The position numbers and the translations under genes are program-made. From Hydrogenophaga sp. Root209 (GTDB taxonomy: Bacteria > Pseudomonadota > Gammaproteobacteria > Burkholderiales > Burkholderiaceae_C), in the NCBI RefSeq assembly GCF_001428625.1, contig NZ_LMIE01000031.1:233247-297246 (forward strand): a stretch of 64,000 bases of DNA, read 5' to 3'. Below are positions 39,248 to 46,927 of this stretch, one piece after another; the first letter of the stretch is position 1, and every line of letters begins with the position of its first letter. The notes below the pieces were generated by a model, which had not been told where the DNA came from, ran no database searches, and saw only the letters and a list, made by a program, of their open reading frames with translations.

Positions 39248-39271
39248 TACTACGTAACGGCATACGTAGTA
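39248..39271. promoter_or_regulatory. Perfect 9-bp inverted repeat in the scoA/luxR divergent promoter region
   Basis: TACTACGTA (39248-39256) and TACGTAGTA (39263-39271) are exact reverse complements, separated by six bases, giving half-site centres 15 bp apart. The element lies 40 bases upstream of scoA and 27 bases upstream of the regulator start. The symmetric position between regulator and target genes makes it the likely binding site of the PAS-LuxR protein. Confidence 0.75.
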
Positions 39272-39297
39272 ATTCGTAAAGTAAAACCCTCATCCGC

Positions 39298-39852
39298 ATG
39301 GACATCGACTACCGCCTGGCTTTCGACCTGGCCCCCGTGGGTCTCGCGCTCTCGCGCCAGCGCACCATGGTTGACTGCAATCAGGCGCTGTGCGAGATGT
39401 TCGGCGCCACGCGCGAGCAGCTCGTGGGCCAGAGTTTCCAGGTCCTCTACCCCAGTGCTGACGAGTACGAGCGTCTGGGCGCGCGCATGGCGCCGCTGCT
39501 GGGCAAAGGCGGCACCTATGCGGACGACCGCATCATGAAACGCGTGGGTGGCCGGCTGCAGGACGAGACCTTCTGGTGCCATGTGACCGGGCGCGCGCTG
39601 AGCCGCGAGACGCCACACGCGGCGGGCATCTGGAGCTTTGAAGACTTGAGCTCACGCCGCACGGTCAAGGCCGATCTCACGCCACGCGAGCGTGAGGTGG
39701 CGGCCCACCTCATGGGCGGCCTGACCAGCAAGGAGATCGGCAAGGCCCTGGCGATCAGCCACCGCACGGTGGAGATCTACCGGGCGCGGCTCATGCGCAA
39801 GTACGGGGCGCACAGCACGCCAGACTTGGTCCACAGACTGCTGGCGGGTTGA
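39298..39852 (+). CDS. PAS domain-containing LuxR family regulator
   Basis: This 184-residue regulator has an N-terminal PAS sensor (residues about 5-115, with FDLAPVGLALSRQRTMVDCN and QSFQVLYPS). The C-terminal LuxR/GerE helix-turn-helix (about 122-180) has LTPREREVAAHLMGGLTSKEIGKAL and SHRTVEIYRARLMRKYG. There is no phosphoreceiver domain. It is divergent from scoAB, which it probably controls. The PAS ligand is unknown. Confidence 0.9.
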   Translation: MDIDYRLAFDLAPVGLALSRQRTMVDCNQALCEMFGATREQLVGQSFQVLYPSADEYERLGARMAPLLGKGGTYADDRIMKRVGGRLQDETFWCHVTGRALSRETPHAAGIWSFEDLSSRRTVKADLTPREREVAAHLMGGLTSKEIGKALAISHRTVEIYRARLMRKYGAHSTPDLVHRLLAG

Positions 39853-39882
39853 GCAACGCCGGCGAGGGCGATCCGGCGCCGG

Positions 39883-39950
39883 GCCGCCCCAAGCCGGATC
39901 AGCCCCCTTGGGGGGCAGCGGACCTCGCGCAGCGGGGGAGCGTGGGGGTC
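39883..39950. repeat. GC-rich intergenic hairpin repeat, copy 2
   Basis: CCCCCTTGGGGGGC is followed by AGCGGACCTCGCGCAGCGGG and GGAGCGTGGGGG. The order of elements matches the block at 7286-7323 (a C5-TT-G5-type hairpin, then CGCGCAGCGG, then a G-run). It fills the space between the convergent PAS-LuxR and Bug genes. Confidence 0.65.
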
Positions 39951-39952
39951 AT

Positions 39953-40924
39953 TCACTGAGGAACGAAGCCGCTCTCTTGAATGATCTTGGACCAGACCTT
40001 GCCGTAGGCCTGTTCGCGCGCGCCAAGCTGTTCACCGGTCATGAAGCCCACGGTGAGGCCCATGGCGGTGAGCTTGTCGCGCACGTCGGGCTGGGCAATG
40101 GCTTTCTGCACGGCCTGGGCGATGCGGTCCAGCGTGGCCTTGGGCGTGCCGGCCGGGGCAAACAGGCCGTAGTAAGGCACGTCTTCAAAACCCTTGAGGC
40201 CGAGCTCGGCGAAGGTGGGTACCTCGGGCATGGCGGCCTGGCGCTGCGAGCCCATGACGGCCACCACGCGCAGCTTGCCGGCCTTGTGGTTTTCGATGAA
40301 GTCGGGAATGGACGCCACGCCGGCCGGGATCTGGTTGCCCAACATGTCGGCCATCATGGGCGCGCTGCCGCGGTAGGGCGCGGCCACCAGGTCCAGGCCG
40401 TTCTGTTTTGCGATCACCTGCACCAGGAACTGCGGCACCGAGGCCGGCGCGGGAATGCCCACCGTGCCCTTGCCGCCGGCGGCCTTCACGCCGTCCACAT
40501 AGGCCTTGAAGCTGGTGGCGGGCGTGCCGCTGCTCACCGCAAATGCGTTGACGAAGGTGGCGAAACCGGCCACCGGAACGAAGTCCTTGGCCGGCTCGTA
40601 ACCCGGCGCCTTCATCACCATGGGCAGGATGGTGATGCTGTGGTCGTGGCTCAGGAACAGGGTGTTGCCATCGGCCGCGGAGGCCTTGAGCGCCTGTGCG
40701 GCGAGCTGCCCGCCCGCGCCAGGCTTGTTGTCGACCACCACCGCGTGGCCCAACTCGTCCTTGAGGCGCTCACCGAGGATGCGCGCAATCGCATCGGTGC
40801 CACCGCCCGGTGGAAAGCCCACCAGGATGCGGGTGGTGGACTGCGCCTGCGCCAGGCCGAGTGTGCAGATCACGCCGGCGGCCAGCAGCGCGCGACGAAC
40901 CAGGGATGGGCTGGGAAGTGACAT
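39953..40924 (-). CDS. Bug/TctC family substrate-binding protein
   Basis: This 323-residue periplasmic protein has a signal peptide ending LGLAQAQ. The mature sequence begins STTRILVGFPPGGGTDAIARILGERL, the Bug family pattern. Bug proteins bind carboxylic acids, amides or amino acids. It lies 55 bases downstream of a carboxymuconolactone-decarboxylase-family gene on the same strand, suggesting uptake linked to a catabolic step. No membrane components are nearby. Confidence 0.9.
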   Translation of the reverse strand: MSLPSPSLVRRALLAAGVICTLGLAQAQSTTRILVGFPPGGGTDAIARILGERLKDELGHAVVVDNKPGAGGQLAAQALKASAADGNTLFLSHDHSITILPMVMKAPGYEPAKDFVPVAGFATFVNAFAVSSGTPATSFKAYVDGVKAAGGKGTVGIPAPASVPQFLVQVIAKQNGLDLVAAPYRGSAPMMADMLGNQIPAGVASIPDFIENHKAGKLRVVAVMGSQRQAAMPEVPTFAELGLKGFEDVPYYGLFAPAGTPKATLDRIAQAVQKAIAQPDVRDKLTAMGLTVGFMTGEQLGAREQAYGKVWSKIIQESGFVPQ

Positions 40925-40979
40925 GACGAAACTCCGTGATGGATGGAAAAGCCCGATCGTAGCGCCAGCCTTCAGGCCC

Positions 40980-41372
40980 TCAGGCCTTGTTCTCGCCGTC
41001 GACCACACTCGCCGCCGTGCGGAATGCCTCGACCGCAGTGGGCACGCCGCAGTAGATGCTCGCGTGCAGCAGCACTTCCTGCAGCTCTTCGGGGGTGACG
41101 CCGTTGTTGAGCGCACCGCGCACATGGCCTTTGAGCTCGTGCTGCTTGCCCATCGCGATGAGCATGGCCACGGTGATGAGACTGCGGGTTTTCAGATCGA
41201 GCCCCGGACGCTGCCAGACATCGCCCCAGGCATTGCGCGTGATGTACTGCTGGATGGGCTCGGTGAATGGCGTGGCGTTGCCGAACGCCTGTGCCACAAA
41301 GTCCTCGCCCATCACGCGCTTGCGGGTGGCGAGGCCTTTGTCAAAGTCTTTGTCGGTGGCGGGTGGGTTCAT
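40980..41372 (-). CDS. Carboxymuconolactone decarboxylase family protein (PcaC-like)
   Basis: This 130-residue protein matches the 4-carboxymuconolactone decarboxylase family. It has the N-terminal GLATRKRVMGEDFVAQAF, then NAWGDVWQRPGLDLKTRSLITVAML and the histidine-bearing GHVRGALNNGVTPEELQEVLLHASIYCG. True PcaC acts in protocatechuate degradation, but no other pca genes are here, so a related lactone or peroxide function is equally possible. It is probably co-transcribed with the downstream Bug gene. Confidence 0.85.
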   Translation of the reverse strand: MNPPATDKDFDKGLATRKRVMGEDFVAQAFGNATPFTEPIQQYITRNAWGDVWQRPGLDLKTRSLITVAMLIAMGKQHELKGHVRGALNNGVTPEELQEVLLHASIYCGVPTAVEAFRTAASVVDGENKA

Positions 41373-41441
41373 ACCGTGGCTCCAGGCAAAAACCGCCAGC
41401 ATAGTCGCTACATTCGATGAACACACCCTAAGGAGACCCGC

Positions 41442-42020
41442 ATGAACCGCTACCCCGCACCCGACATCAACGATCTGCCCGAGGACATCAAGGCCAAAGT
41501 GCTGGAAGCGCAGGAAAAGGCCGGCTTCGTACCCAACGTGTTCCTCGCGCTGGCGCGCCGTCCGGCCGAGTGGCGCGCGTTCTTCGCGTACCACGACGCA
41601 CTCATGCTCAAGGAAGAAGGCTCGCTCACCAAGGGTGACCGAGAGATGATCGTGACCACCACCAGCGCAGCCAACCACTGCCTGTATTGCGTGGTGGCCC
41701 ACGGTGCCATCCTGCGCATCTACGAAAAGAAGCCGCTGGTGGCCGACCAGGTGGCGGTGAACCACCACAAGGCCGACATCTCCCCGCGCCAAAAAGCCAT
41801 GCTCGATTTCGCGATGAAGGTCTGCCTGAACTCACACGAGATCAACGACGACGACTTCGCGCCGCTGCACGTGCACGGTTTCTCCGACGAAGACATCTGG
41901 GACATCGCCGCCATCACCGCGTTCTTCGGCCTGTCCAACCGCATGGCCAGCTTCAGCAACATGCAGCCGAATCCGGAGTTCTATCTGATGGGGCGCGTGC
42001 CCAAAACCAAGGCGGCCTGA
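41442..42020 (+). CDS. Peroxidase-related AhpD-like protein
   Basis: This 192-residue protein of the AhpD/carboxymuconolactone-decarboxylase superfamily (peroxidase-related subgroup) has the redox motif HCLYCVVAHG: Cys-x-x-Cys followed by His four residues later, in residues about 75-84. It also has a Glu upstream (GDREMIV) that completes the proton relay. It likely reduces peroxides. It diverges from the PcaC-like gene and converges on a thioesterase gene. The AGGAGA ribosome site is good. Confidence 0.88.
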   Translation: MNRYPAPDINDLPEDIKAKVLEAQEKAGFVPNVFLALARRPAEWRAFFAYHDALMLKEEGSLTKGDREMIVTTTSAANHCLYCVVAHGAILRIYEKKPLVADQVAVNHHKADISPRQKAMLDFAMKVCLNSHEINDDDFAPLHVHGFSDEDIWDIAAITAFFGLSNRMASFSNMQPNPEFYLMGRVPKTKAA

Positions 42021-42022
42021 GC

Positions 42023-42445
42023 TCAGTCTTGCAGCCGGACCCGCAAATGGTCCGGGATCGGCGCCGATTTCTGTTGCGGAAAGTTCACCCACACCGTCGT
42101 CGCACCGCCCGAGGCGTACAGCATCTCAGGATCGTCGGACCGCGTGAGCGTGCACCAGCTCTCGAAACTGCTGCGCCCGGCGTCGCTCACGAACATCGTG
42201 GCGATCACATCGCCGGGAAACTCCAACTGCTTGTGAAAGGTGCAGAACGCGTTGACGATCACCGGGCCTTCGCCCTGCGGGTCGGGCTGGCAGCCGATGC
42301 TGCGCATCCACTCGATGCGGATCGTCTCAAGGTAGCGGAAGTAGGTGGTGTTGTTGACATGTCCCATTGCATCCATGTCGCCCCAGCGGATCGGGATGGT
42401 CATGCGGAACACTTCTTTTTTCTGCTCGGGCAACTCGAACTTCAT
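42023..42445 (-). CDS. Acyl-CoA thioesterase (4HBT hotdog family)
   Basis: This 140-residue hotdog thioesterase has the 4HBT active-site segment RWGDMDAMGHVNNTTYFRYLE. The start at 42445 overlaps the stop of the DMT transporter gene by four bases (ATGA); longer upstream open frame is a shadow of that gene. The acyl substrate is unknown. It is the second gene of a two-gene minus-strand unit. Confidence 0.9.
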   Translation of the reverse strand: MKFELPEQKKEVFRMTIPIRWGDMDAMGHVNNTTYFRYLETIRIEWMRSIGCQPDPQGEGPVIVNAFCTFHKQLEFPGDVIATMFVSDAGRSSFESWCTLTRSDDPEMLYASGGATTVWVNFPQQKSAPIPDHLRVRLQD

Positions 42446-43386
42446 CGGTGGGCCTTGATGGACGCGAGGATGCCCAGCACGAAAAGCGCACACGCGGCCC
42501 ACTGCAACGCGGCAGGCCAGGCGCCGTCCCAGGCGAAGCTGTAAACGAGACCAAACACGGTCTCGCTGACGATGAGTTGGCCCGCCAGGCTGGCGCTGAG
42601 CCGGCGGCTTGCCATGTTCCAGAGCACCGACGCCACCCAGGCTGCGCCGATGCCGGTGACAGCACAGACGACGAGGAAAGTGCCGAAGCCCGGGCGGGAA
42701 ACCAGCGTGGCCAGATCGGTGCCCGCCACCACCCAGATGCACAGCGCGCCAACACCGGCGGCAACGCCCAGCCAGTTGGCCCACACCGTGGAATTGACTT
42801 CGGGGTGCCTGGCCAGCCACCGGGCATTGAGCAAGCCGAAGGCCGTCCACGACAGCATGGCCAGCACGGCGTAGAAGATGCCCAGCCACAGGTGGGTGCC
42901 CGCGCTCTCGCCTTGCCCGTGCGCCGTGACCTGCATCATCAGCACCATGCCCGCCACCGTGAGCAGCAAACCCGGTACGAGCGAACGCCAGCGCAAAGCC
43001 TTCGGTTTGCCCAGCAGCATGATCCACAGCGGGATGGTGCCGATGATGAGCACGGGCAGCGCCGCGCCCGCGGCCTGGATGGCCAGCACCAGCAGCAGGT
43101 AGTAACCGGTGTAGCCCAGCAGGCTGAGCCAGAGCGCCGCACCCGCCTGGGCCAGCGTGGGACGCTGCGTGCCACCTCGCAACGCAGACCACAGCAACAG
43201 CACCACCGAGAGCACGCCACAAGAGAGGTAGCGCCCCACGGTCAAGTCAACGGTGTTGAAACCTGGAGCGATCAAAGGGGCGACGAAGGTCGTTCCCCAG
43301 AACGCACCTGCCCCCACACCGGCCAGGATGCCGGTGACCATGCCAGGGGGCCAGCCCGAGGGCCGGCCCAACACAGCTGCGTTCAT
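42442..43386 (-). CDS. EamA/DMT superfamily transporter
   Basis: This 314-residue membrane protein has about ten hydrophobic helices in two EamA repeats, each of about 130 residues. The first begins GILAGVGAGAFWGTTFVAPLI. Family members export amino acids or metabolites. It lies one base from the SDR gene start-side neighbour and overlaps the thioesterase gene by four bases, so SDR-DMT-thioesterase probably form one transcript. Confidence 0.9.
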   Translation of the reverse strand: MNAAVLGRPSGWPPGMVTGILAGVGAGAFWGTTFVAPLIAPGFNTVDLTVGRYLSCGVLSVVLLLWSALRGGTQRPTLAQAGAALWLSLLGYTGYYLLLVLAIQAAGAALPVLIIGTIPLWIMLLGKPKALRWRSLVPGLLLTVAGMVLMMQVTAHGQGESAGTHLWLGIFYAVLAMLSWTAFGLLNARWLARHPEVNSTVWANWLGVAAGVGALCIWVVAGTDLATLVSRPGFGTFLVVCAVTGIGAAWVASVLWNMASRRLSASLAGQLIVSETVFGLVYSFAWDGAWPAALQWAACALFVLGILASIKAHR

Positions 43387-44169
43387 TCAGGCTCCGAATC
43401 CGTCGTCTGCGGCGATCACGGCGCCGTTGATGAAATGGCTTTCACTTGAACACAACATCACCAGCACCGCGTCGAGGTCGGTCGGCACACCCACGCGCTT
43501 GCGCGGCAGCATGCCGATGAGCTTCTGGCCTTGCTCGGTCTGCCAGTGGTGGTGGTTGATCTCGGTGTCGATGTAGCCCGGGCAGATGGCGTTCACGTTG
43601 ATGCCGTACTTGCCCCACTCCACCGCCATGGCCTTGGTCATCTGCACCACGGCGGCCTTGCTCATGCAGTACACGCCGATCTGCGGCAGCACCTTGAGAC
43701 CGGCCATGGACGCGATGTTGACGATGCGCCCCCCCACGTAGGTGCCCGGCGCCGCGCCCTTGGCGCGCGCCAGCATGCGCTTGCCCACTTCCTGGGCCAC
43801 GAAGAACGCGCCCTTGGTGTTGGTGTTGAAGATGTAGTCGTAGTCTTCCTCGGTCACATCCTGCAGGCGCTGCGTGGTGCTCACGCCCGAGTTGTTGACG
43901 AGGATGTCGATGGCACCCACCTCGGTCTCGGCGTGCGCCACCGCCGCCTTGATGGAGGCCTGGTCGGTCACGTCCATGGCCACCACGTGGGCGTCGCCGC
44001 CCGCGGCCTCGATGTGCGCGCGCAGGGCCATCAGGCGGTCGGTGCGGCGGCTGGCCAGCACCACGGCCGCGCCGGCCTTGGCCAGTGTCTTGGCGAACTG
44101 TTCGCCCAGGCCACCCGACGCTCCGGTGATCAAGGCCACGCGGCCCGACAAGTCCATGCTGTATGACAC
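43387..44169 (-). CDS. Short-chain dehydrogenase/reductase (SDR)
   Basis: This 260-residue classical SDR has the nucleotide loop TGASGGLGEQFA near the N-terminus, NNSG near residue 93, and the catalytic Ser in NIASMAGL with Tyr-x-x-x-Lys in VYCMSKAAV. The GTG at 44169 is preferred (giving MSYSMDLSGRVALITGAS) because GGGAG precedes it by seven bases; an ATG lies 12 bases further in. The substrate is unknown. It is the first gene of the SDR-DMT-thioesterase group and divergent from the ETF-QO gene. Confidence 0.92.
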   Translation of the reverse strand: MSYSMDLSGRVALITGASGGLGEQFAKTLAKAGAAVVLASRRTDRLMALRAHIEAAGGDAHVVAMDVTDQASIKAAVAHAETEVGAIDILVNNSGVSTTQRLQDVTEEDYDYIFNTNTKGAFFVAQEVGKRMLARAKGAAPGTYVGGRIVNIASMAGLKVLPQIGVYCMSKAAVVQMTKAMAVEWGKYGINVNAICPGYIDTEINHHHWQTEQGQKLIGMLPRKRVGVPTDLDAVLVMLCSSESHFINGAVIAADDGFGA

Positions 44170-44302
44170 GATACAAGCTCCCAAGTGATGATTAGTACGA
44201 CCGTTCGATTCCGTGCGGGTGCCGCATAAAATGCTGTCTGTCGAGTGACACGCAAGGCACACTCTGCGCCTTCTCAAAAATCATTATCTGCGAGACCCCC
44301 CG

Positions 44303-45988
44303 ATGACCCATGATGAATTGCTGACCCAGTACGGCCCACGCGAAGCCATGGAATACGACGTGGTCGTGGTCGGCGGTGGTCCCGCAGGCCTGGCCACCGC
44401 CATCCGTCTGAAACAGCTGGCCACCGAGAAGGGCAGCGAGATCAATGTGTGCGTGCTGGAAAAAGGCTCCGAGCCGGGCGCGCACATCCTCAGTGGCGCG
44501 GTGATGGACCCGATCGCGATCACCGAACTCTTCCCCGACTGGAAGGAACGCGGCGCGCCGCTGAACCAACCCGTGACCGGCGATGACTTGCTGGTACTCA
44601 CCGAGACCGGCTCCACGCGCACCCCTGACTGGCTGATGCCGCGCAACTTCCACAACGACGGCTGCTACGTGATCAGCCTGGGCGCGGTCACCAAGTGGCT
44701 GGGCGAGCAGGCCGAAGCGCTGGGCGTGGAGATCTTCCCCGGCTTCACCGCCGCCGAGGTGCTCTACAACGACGACGGATCGGTCAAGGGCGTGGCCACT
44801 GGCCACCTGGGCCTGGGCAAGGACGGTGAGCCCACCGGCCACTTCCAGCTCGGCATGGAACTGCACGCCAAGTACACCGTGTTCGCCGAAGGCGCGCGCG
44901 GCCACCTGGGCAAGCAGCTCATCGCCAAATACAAGCTCACCGAGGGCAAGGACGCGCAGACCTTCGCCATCGGCATCAAGGAACTGTGGGAAATCCCGGC
45001 CGACAAGGCCAAACCCGGTCTGGTCGTGCACACCGCCGGCTGGCCCATGGACGACGACACCTTCGGCGGTGGCTTCCTCTACCACCTCGAAGGCAACAAG
45101 GTCACGCTGGGTCTGGTGGTCGGCCTGGACTACCAGAATCCCTGGATGTCGCCGTTCGAAGAAATGCAGCGCTGGAAAACGCACCCCAGCATCCTCGCGC
45201 ACATCGAGGGCGGCAAGCGCCTGGGCTACGGCGCGCGCGCGCTCAACAACGGCACGCCGCAGGCCCTGCCGAAGCTGGTGTTCCCGGGCGGCGCCATGGT
45301 GGGCTGCAACGCCGGCTTTTTGAACGCCGCACGCATCAAGGGCAGCCACGCCGCCATCAAGAGCGGCATGCTCTGCGCCGAGGCCGCCTTTGAAGCTGTG
45401 AGCGCTGGCCGCCAGGGCGACGAGCTGGCCGGCTTCCCGGAGCGCTTCGAGAAAAGCTGGCTGCATGAGGAGCTCTGGACCTACCGCAACTTCAAGAACT
45501 GGTTCAAGAAGAGCCCGCTGCTGGGCAAGCTCATGACCGGCGTGGAGCACTGGTTCCTGCCCAAGGTGGGCGTGAAGACGCCGCCCTGGACGCTGCACAA
45601 CACCACGCCCGACCACCTGAAGCTGCGCCCGGCCGCCGAGATGTCGAAGATCAACTATCCCAAGCCCGACGGCAAGATCACCTTCGACCGGCTCTCCAGC
45701 GTGTTCGTCTCCAACACCAACCATGAAGAGAACCAGCCGGCCCACCTCACGCTCAAGAACGACAGCGTGCCGGTGCAAATCAACCTGGCGAAGTACGCCG
45801 GCCCGGAGAGTCGTTACTGCCCGGCTGCCGTCTACGAGTTCGTGAAGAACGAAGACGGATCGGACCGTCTGCAGATCAACGCGCAGAACTGCGTGCACTG
45901 CAAGACCTGCGACATCAAGGACCCGACACAGAACATCGTGTGGGTCACACCCGAAGGCGGCGGCGGGCCGAACTACGCAGGCATGTGA
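44303..45988 (+). CDS. Electron transfer flavoprotein-ubiquinone oxidoreductase
   Basis: This 561-residue inner-membrane enzyme passes electrons from ETF (fed by acyl-CoA and other dehydrogenases) to ubiquinone. The FAD loop DVVVVGGGPAGLATAIRLK is near residue 15. The 4Fe-4S ligands are in RYCPAAVYEF and NCVHCKTCDIKDPTQNI near the C-terminus, followed by the diagnostic end PEGGGGPNYAGM. It is followed by an intrinsic terminator. Confidence 0.97.
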   Translation: MTHDELLTQYGPREAMEYDVVVVGGGPAGLATAIRLKQLATEKGSEINVCVLEKGSEPGAHILSGAVMDPIAITELFPDWKERGAPLNQPVTGDDLLVLTETGSTRTPDWLMPRNFHNDGCYVISLGAVTKWLGEQAEALGVEIFPGFTAAEVLYNDDGSVKGVATGHLGLGKDGEPTGHFQLGMELHAKYTVFAEGARGHLGKQLIAKYKLTEGKDAQTFAIGIKELWEIPADKAKPGLVVHTAGWPMDDDTFGGGFLYHLEGNKVTLGLVVGLDYQNPWMSPFEEMQRWKTHPSILAHIEGGKRLGYGARALNNGTPQALPKLVFPGGAMVGCNAGFLNAARIKGSHAAIKSGMLCAEAAFEAVSAGRQGDELAGFPERFEKSWLHEELWTYRNFKNWFKKSPLLGKLMTGVEHWFLPKVGVKTPPWTLHNTTPDHLKLRPAAEMSKINYPKPDGKITFDRLSSVFVSNTNHEENQPAHLTLKNDSVPVQINLAKYAGPESRYCPAAVYEFVKNEDGSDRLQINAQNCVHCKTCDIKDPTQNIVWVTPEGGGGPNYAGM

Positions 45989-46022
45989 GCGAAGTCACAG
46001 CCTTCGAACATTCCTACACAAG

Positions 46023-46043
46023 GCCGCCCCCGGGCGGCTTTTT
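46023..46043 (+). terminator. Rho-independent terminator after the ETF-QO gene
   Basis: GCCGCCC (46023-46029) and GGGCGGC (46032-46038) form a tight seven-pair stem followed directly by TTTTT. It is 35 bases after the stop codon. Confidence 0.9.
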
Positions 46044-46117
46044 CGCGTCTGCGATTCACCTCGTCGTCACATGGCGTGGCCACAGTGCGGGCTTGTGCCT
46101 TCACACCCCGTTACACC

Positions 46118-46630
46118 ATGCTCAACAAGACCGACAAGGGCCGCGCCGAACTGCAGCCAGGCCAACGCACCCTGGGCCAGCGCGAGCGCGCCGTGCTGCT
46201 GGTGGCCGACGGCCGCAAGGCCACGGCATCGCTGCAGGCCCTCTTCGGCGGCCTGGGCGCCGACATCGTGCGAGAGCTGCTTGCCAACGGTTACATCGTT
46301 GAGGAAGCACCCCCCGCCCCGGTAGCCCCACCGCCGCCTGAACCCAACGCGCCCCGGGGTTCGGTCGATGCCTTTTCGGGGCCACGTTCTCTTGCCAGCG
46401 CGCGCATGTTCCTGTTCGATCTCAGCGAACGCATGTTCGCGCCGCGCGACAAGGCCCTGGCCAAGCGATTTCGCGATGCATTGCGCGAGGCACGCGATGC
46501 CGCGACCATGCTGGCGGTGAGCCGCGAGATGCTGGCCGCCATCGAGCAGATGGCTGGCGCCGGCCGGGCCGACGGCATCAGCGAGCGGCTGGCCAGGCTG
46601 CTGCCCGAATCGGCCCTGGAAAACGCCTGA
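46118..46630 (+). CDS. Hypothetical protein with winged-helix-like N-terminus
   Basis: This 170-residue protein belongs to no family I can name with confidence. The N-terminal 60 residues (LGQRERAVLLVADGRKATASL...VRELLANGYI) look like a small winged helix. A proline-rich linker (about 64-80) and a helical C-terminal domain (about 90-170) follow. The ATG at 46118 is used; an upstream in-frame ATG adds a non-conserved leader and lacks a ribosome site. It lies between a terminator and the glycine riboswitch, so it is probably monocistronic. Confidence 0.7.
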   Translation: MLNKTDKGRAELQPGQRTLGQRERAVLLVADGRKATASLQALFGGLGADIVRELLANGYIVEEAPPAPVAPPPPEPNAPRGSVDAFSGPRSLASARMFLFDLSERMFAPRDKALAKRFRDALREARDAATMLAVSREMLAAIEQMAGAGRADGISERLARLLPESALENA

Positions 46631-46654
46631 GCCGCCTCTCTCGGATACACTCGG

Positions 46655-46862
46655 CCAGGTCAGGAGAGTGCCGCCCCCGAGGCGGCCGCCGAAGGCGCAG
46701 GAGGTCACCCACGTGGCCCTGAACGCTCAGGCAAAAGGACTGACAAACACGGGCTGCGAGGCCGGTGTACCCCCCTGGAGAGAGGTCGCTCACCGAGGCG
46801 ATCCACCGAAGGAGCAAACGCTGCATCGCCCGCGTGAATCTCTCAGGTAAAGCGGACAGTGG
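46655..46862 (+). promoter_or_regulatory. Tandem glycine riboswitch upstream of gcvT
   Basis: Two glycine aptamers lie in series. The first (about 46662-46742) has GGAGAGTGCC, GCCGAAGGCGC and CTCAGGCAAAAGGACTG. The second (about 46775-46858) has TGGAGAGAGGTCGC, CACCGAAGGAGCAAACGC and CTCTCAGGTAAAGCGGACAG. These are the conserved blocks of the gcvT RNA family. Glycine binding would switch on the glycine-cleavage genes. Competing hairpins follow at 46889-46912. Confidence 0.95.
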
Positions 46863-46888
46863 GGCAGCGCACGGATGAACCGTGTTTC

Positions 46889-46912
46889 GCCCCATCGGGG
46901 CCTGCCCCTTTT
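46889..46912 (+). promoter_or_regulatory. Expression platform of the glycine riboswitch
   Basis: GCCCCATCGGGGC (46889-46901) can fold alone. GGGGCCTGCCCCTTTT (46897-46912) is an alternative stem followed by four Ts. In addition GGGGCA at 46861-46866, at the edge of the second aptamer, can pair with TGCCCC at 46903-46908. These mutually exclusive pairings suggest a transcription-attenuation switch before the gcvT start at 46928. Confidence 0.55.
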
Positions 46913-46927
46913 GCCTGCGAGCCCTCC

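Noticed and set aside
44170-44302. Possible sigma-70 promoter (TAAAAT with weak -35) before the ETF-QO gene
   Set aside because: The -35 match is poor and no second feature supports it, so no promoter is claimed.
46668-46850. Small open frame inside the glycine riboswitch
   Set aside because: The region is fully explained by two conserved aptamers; there is no ribosome-binding site or protein similarity.
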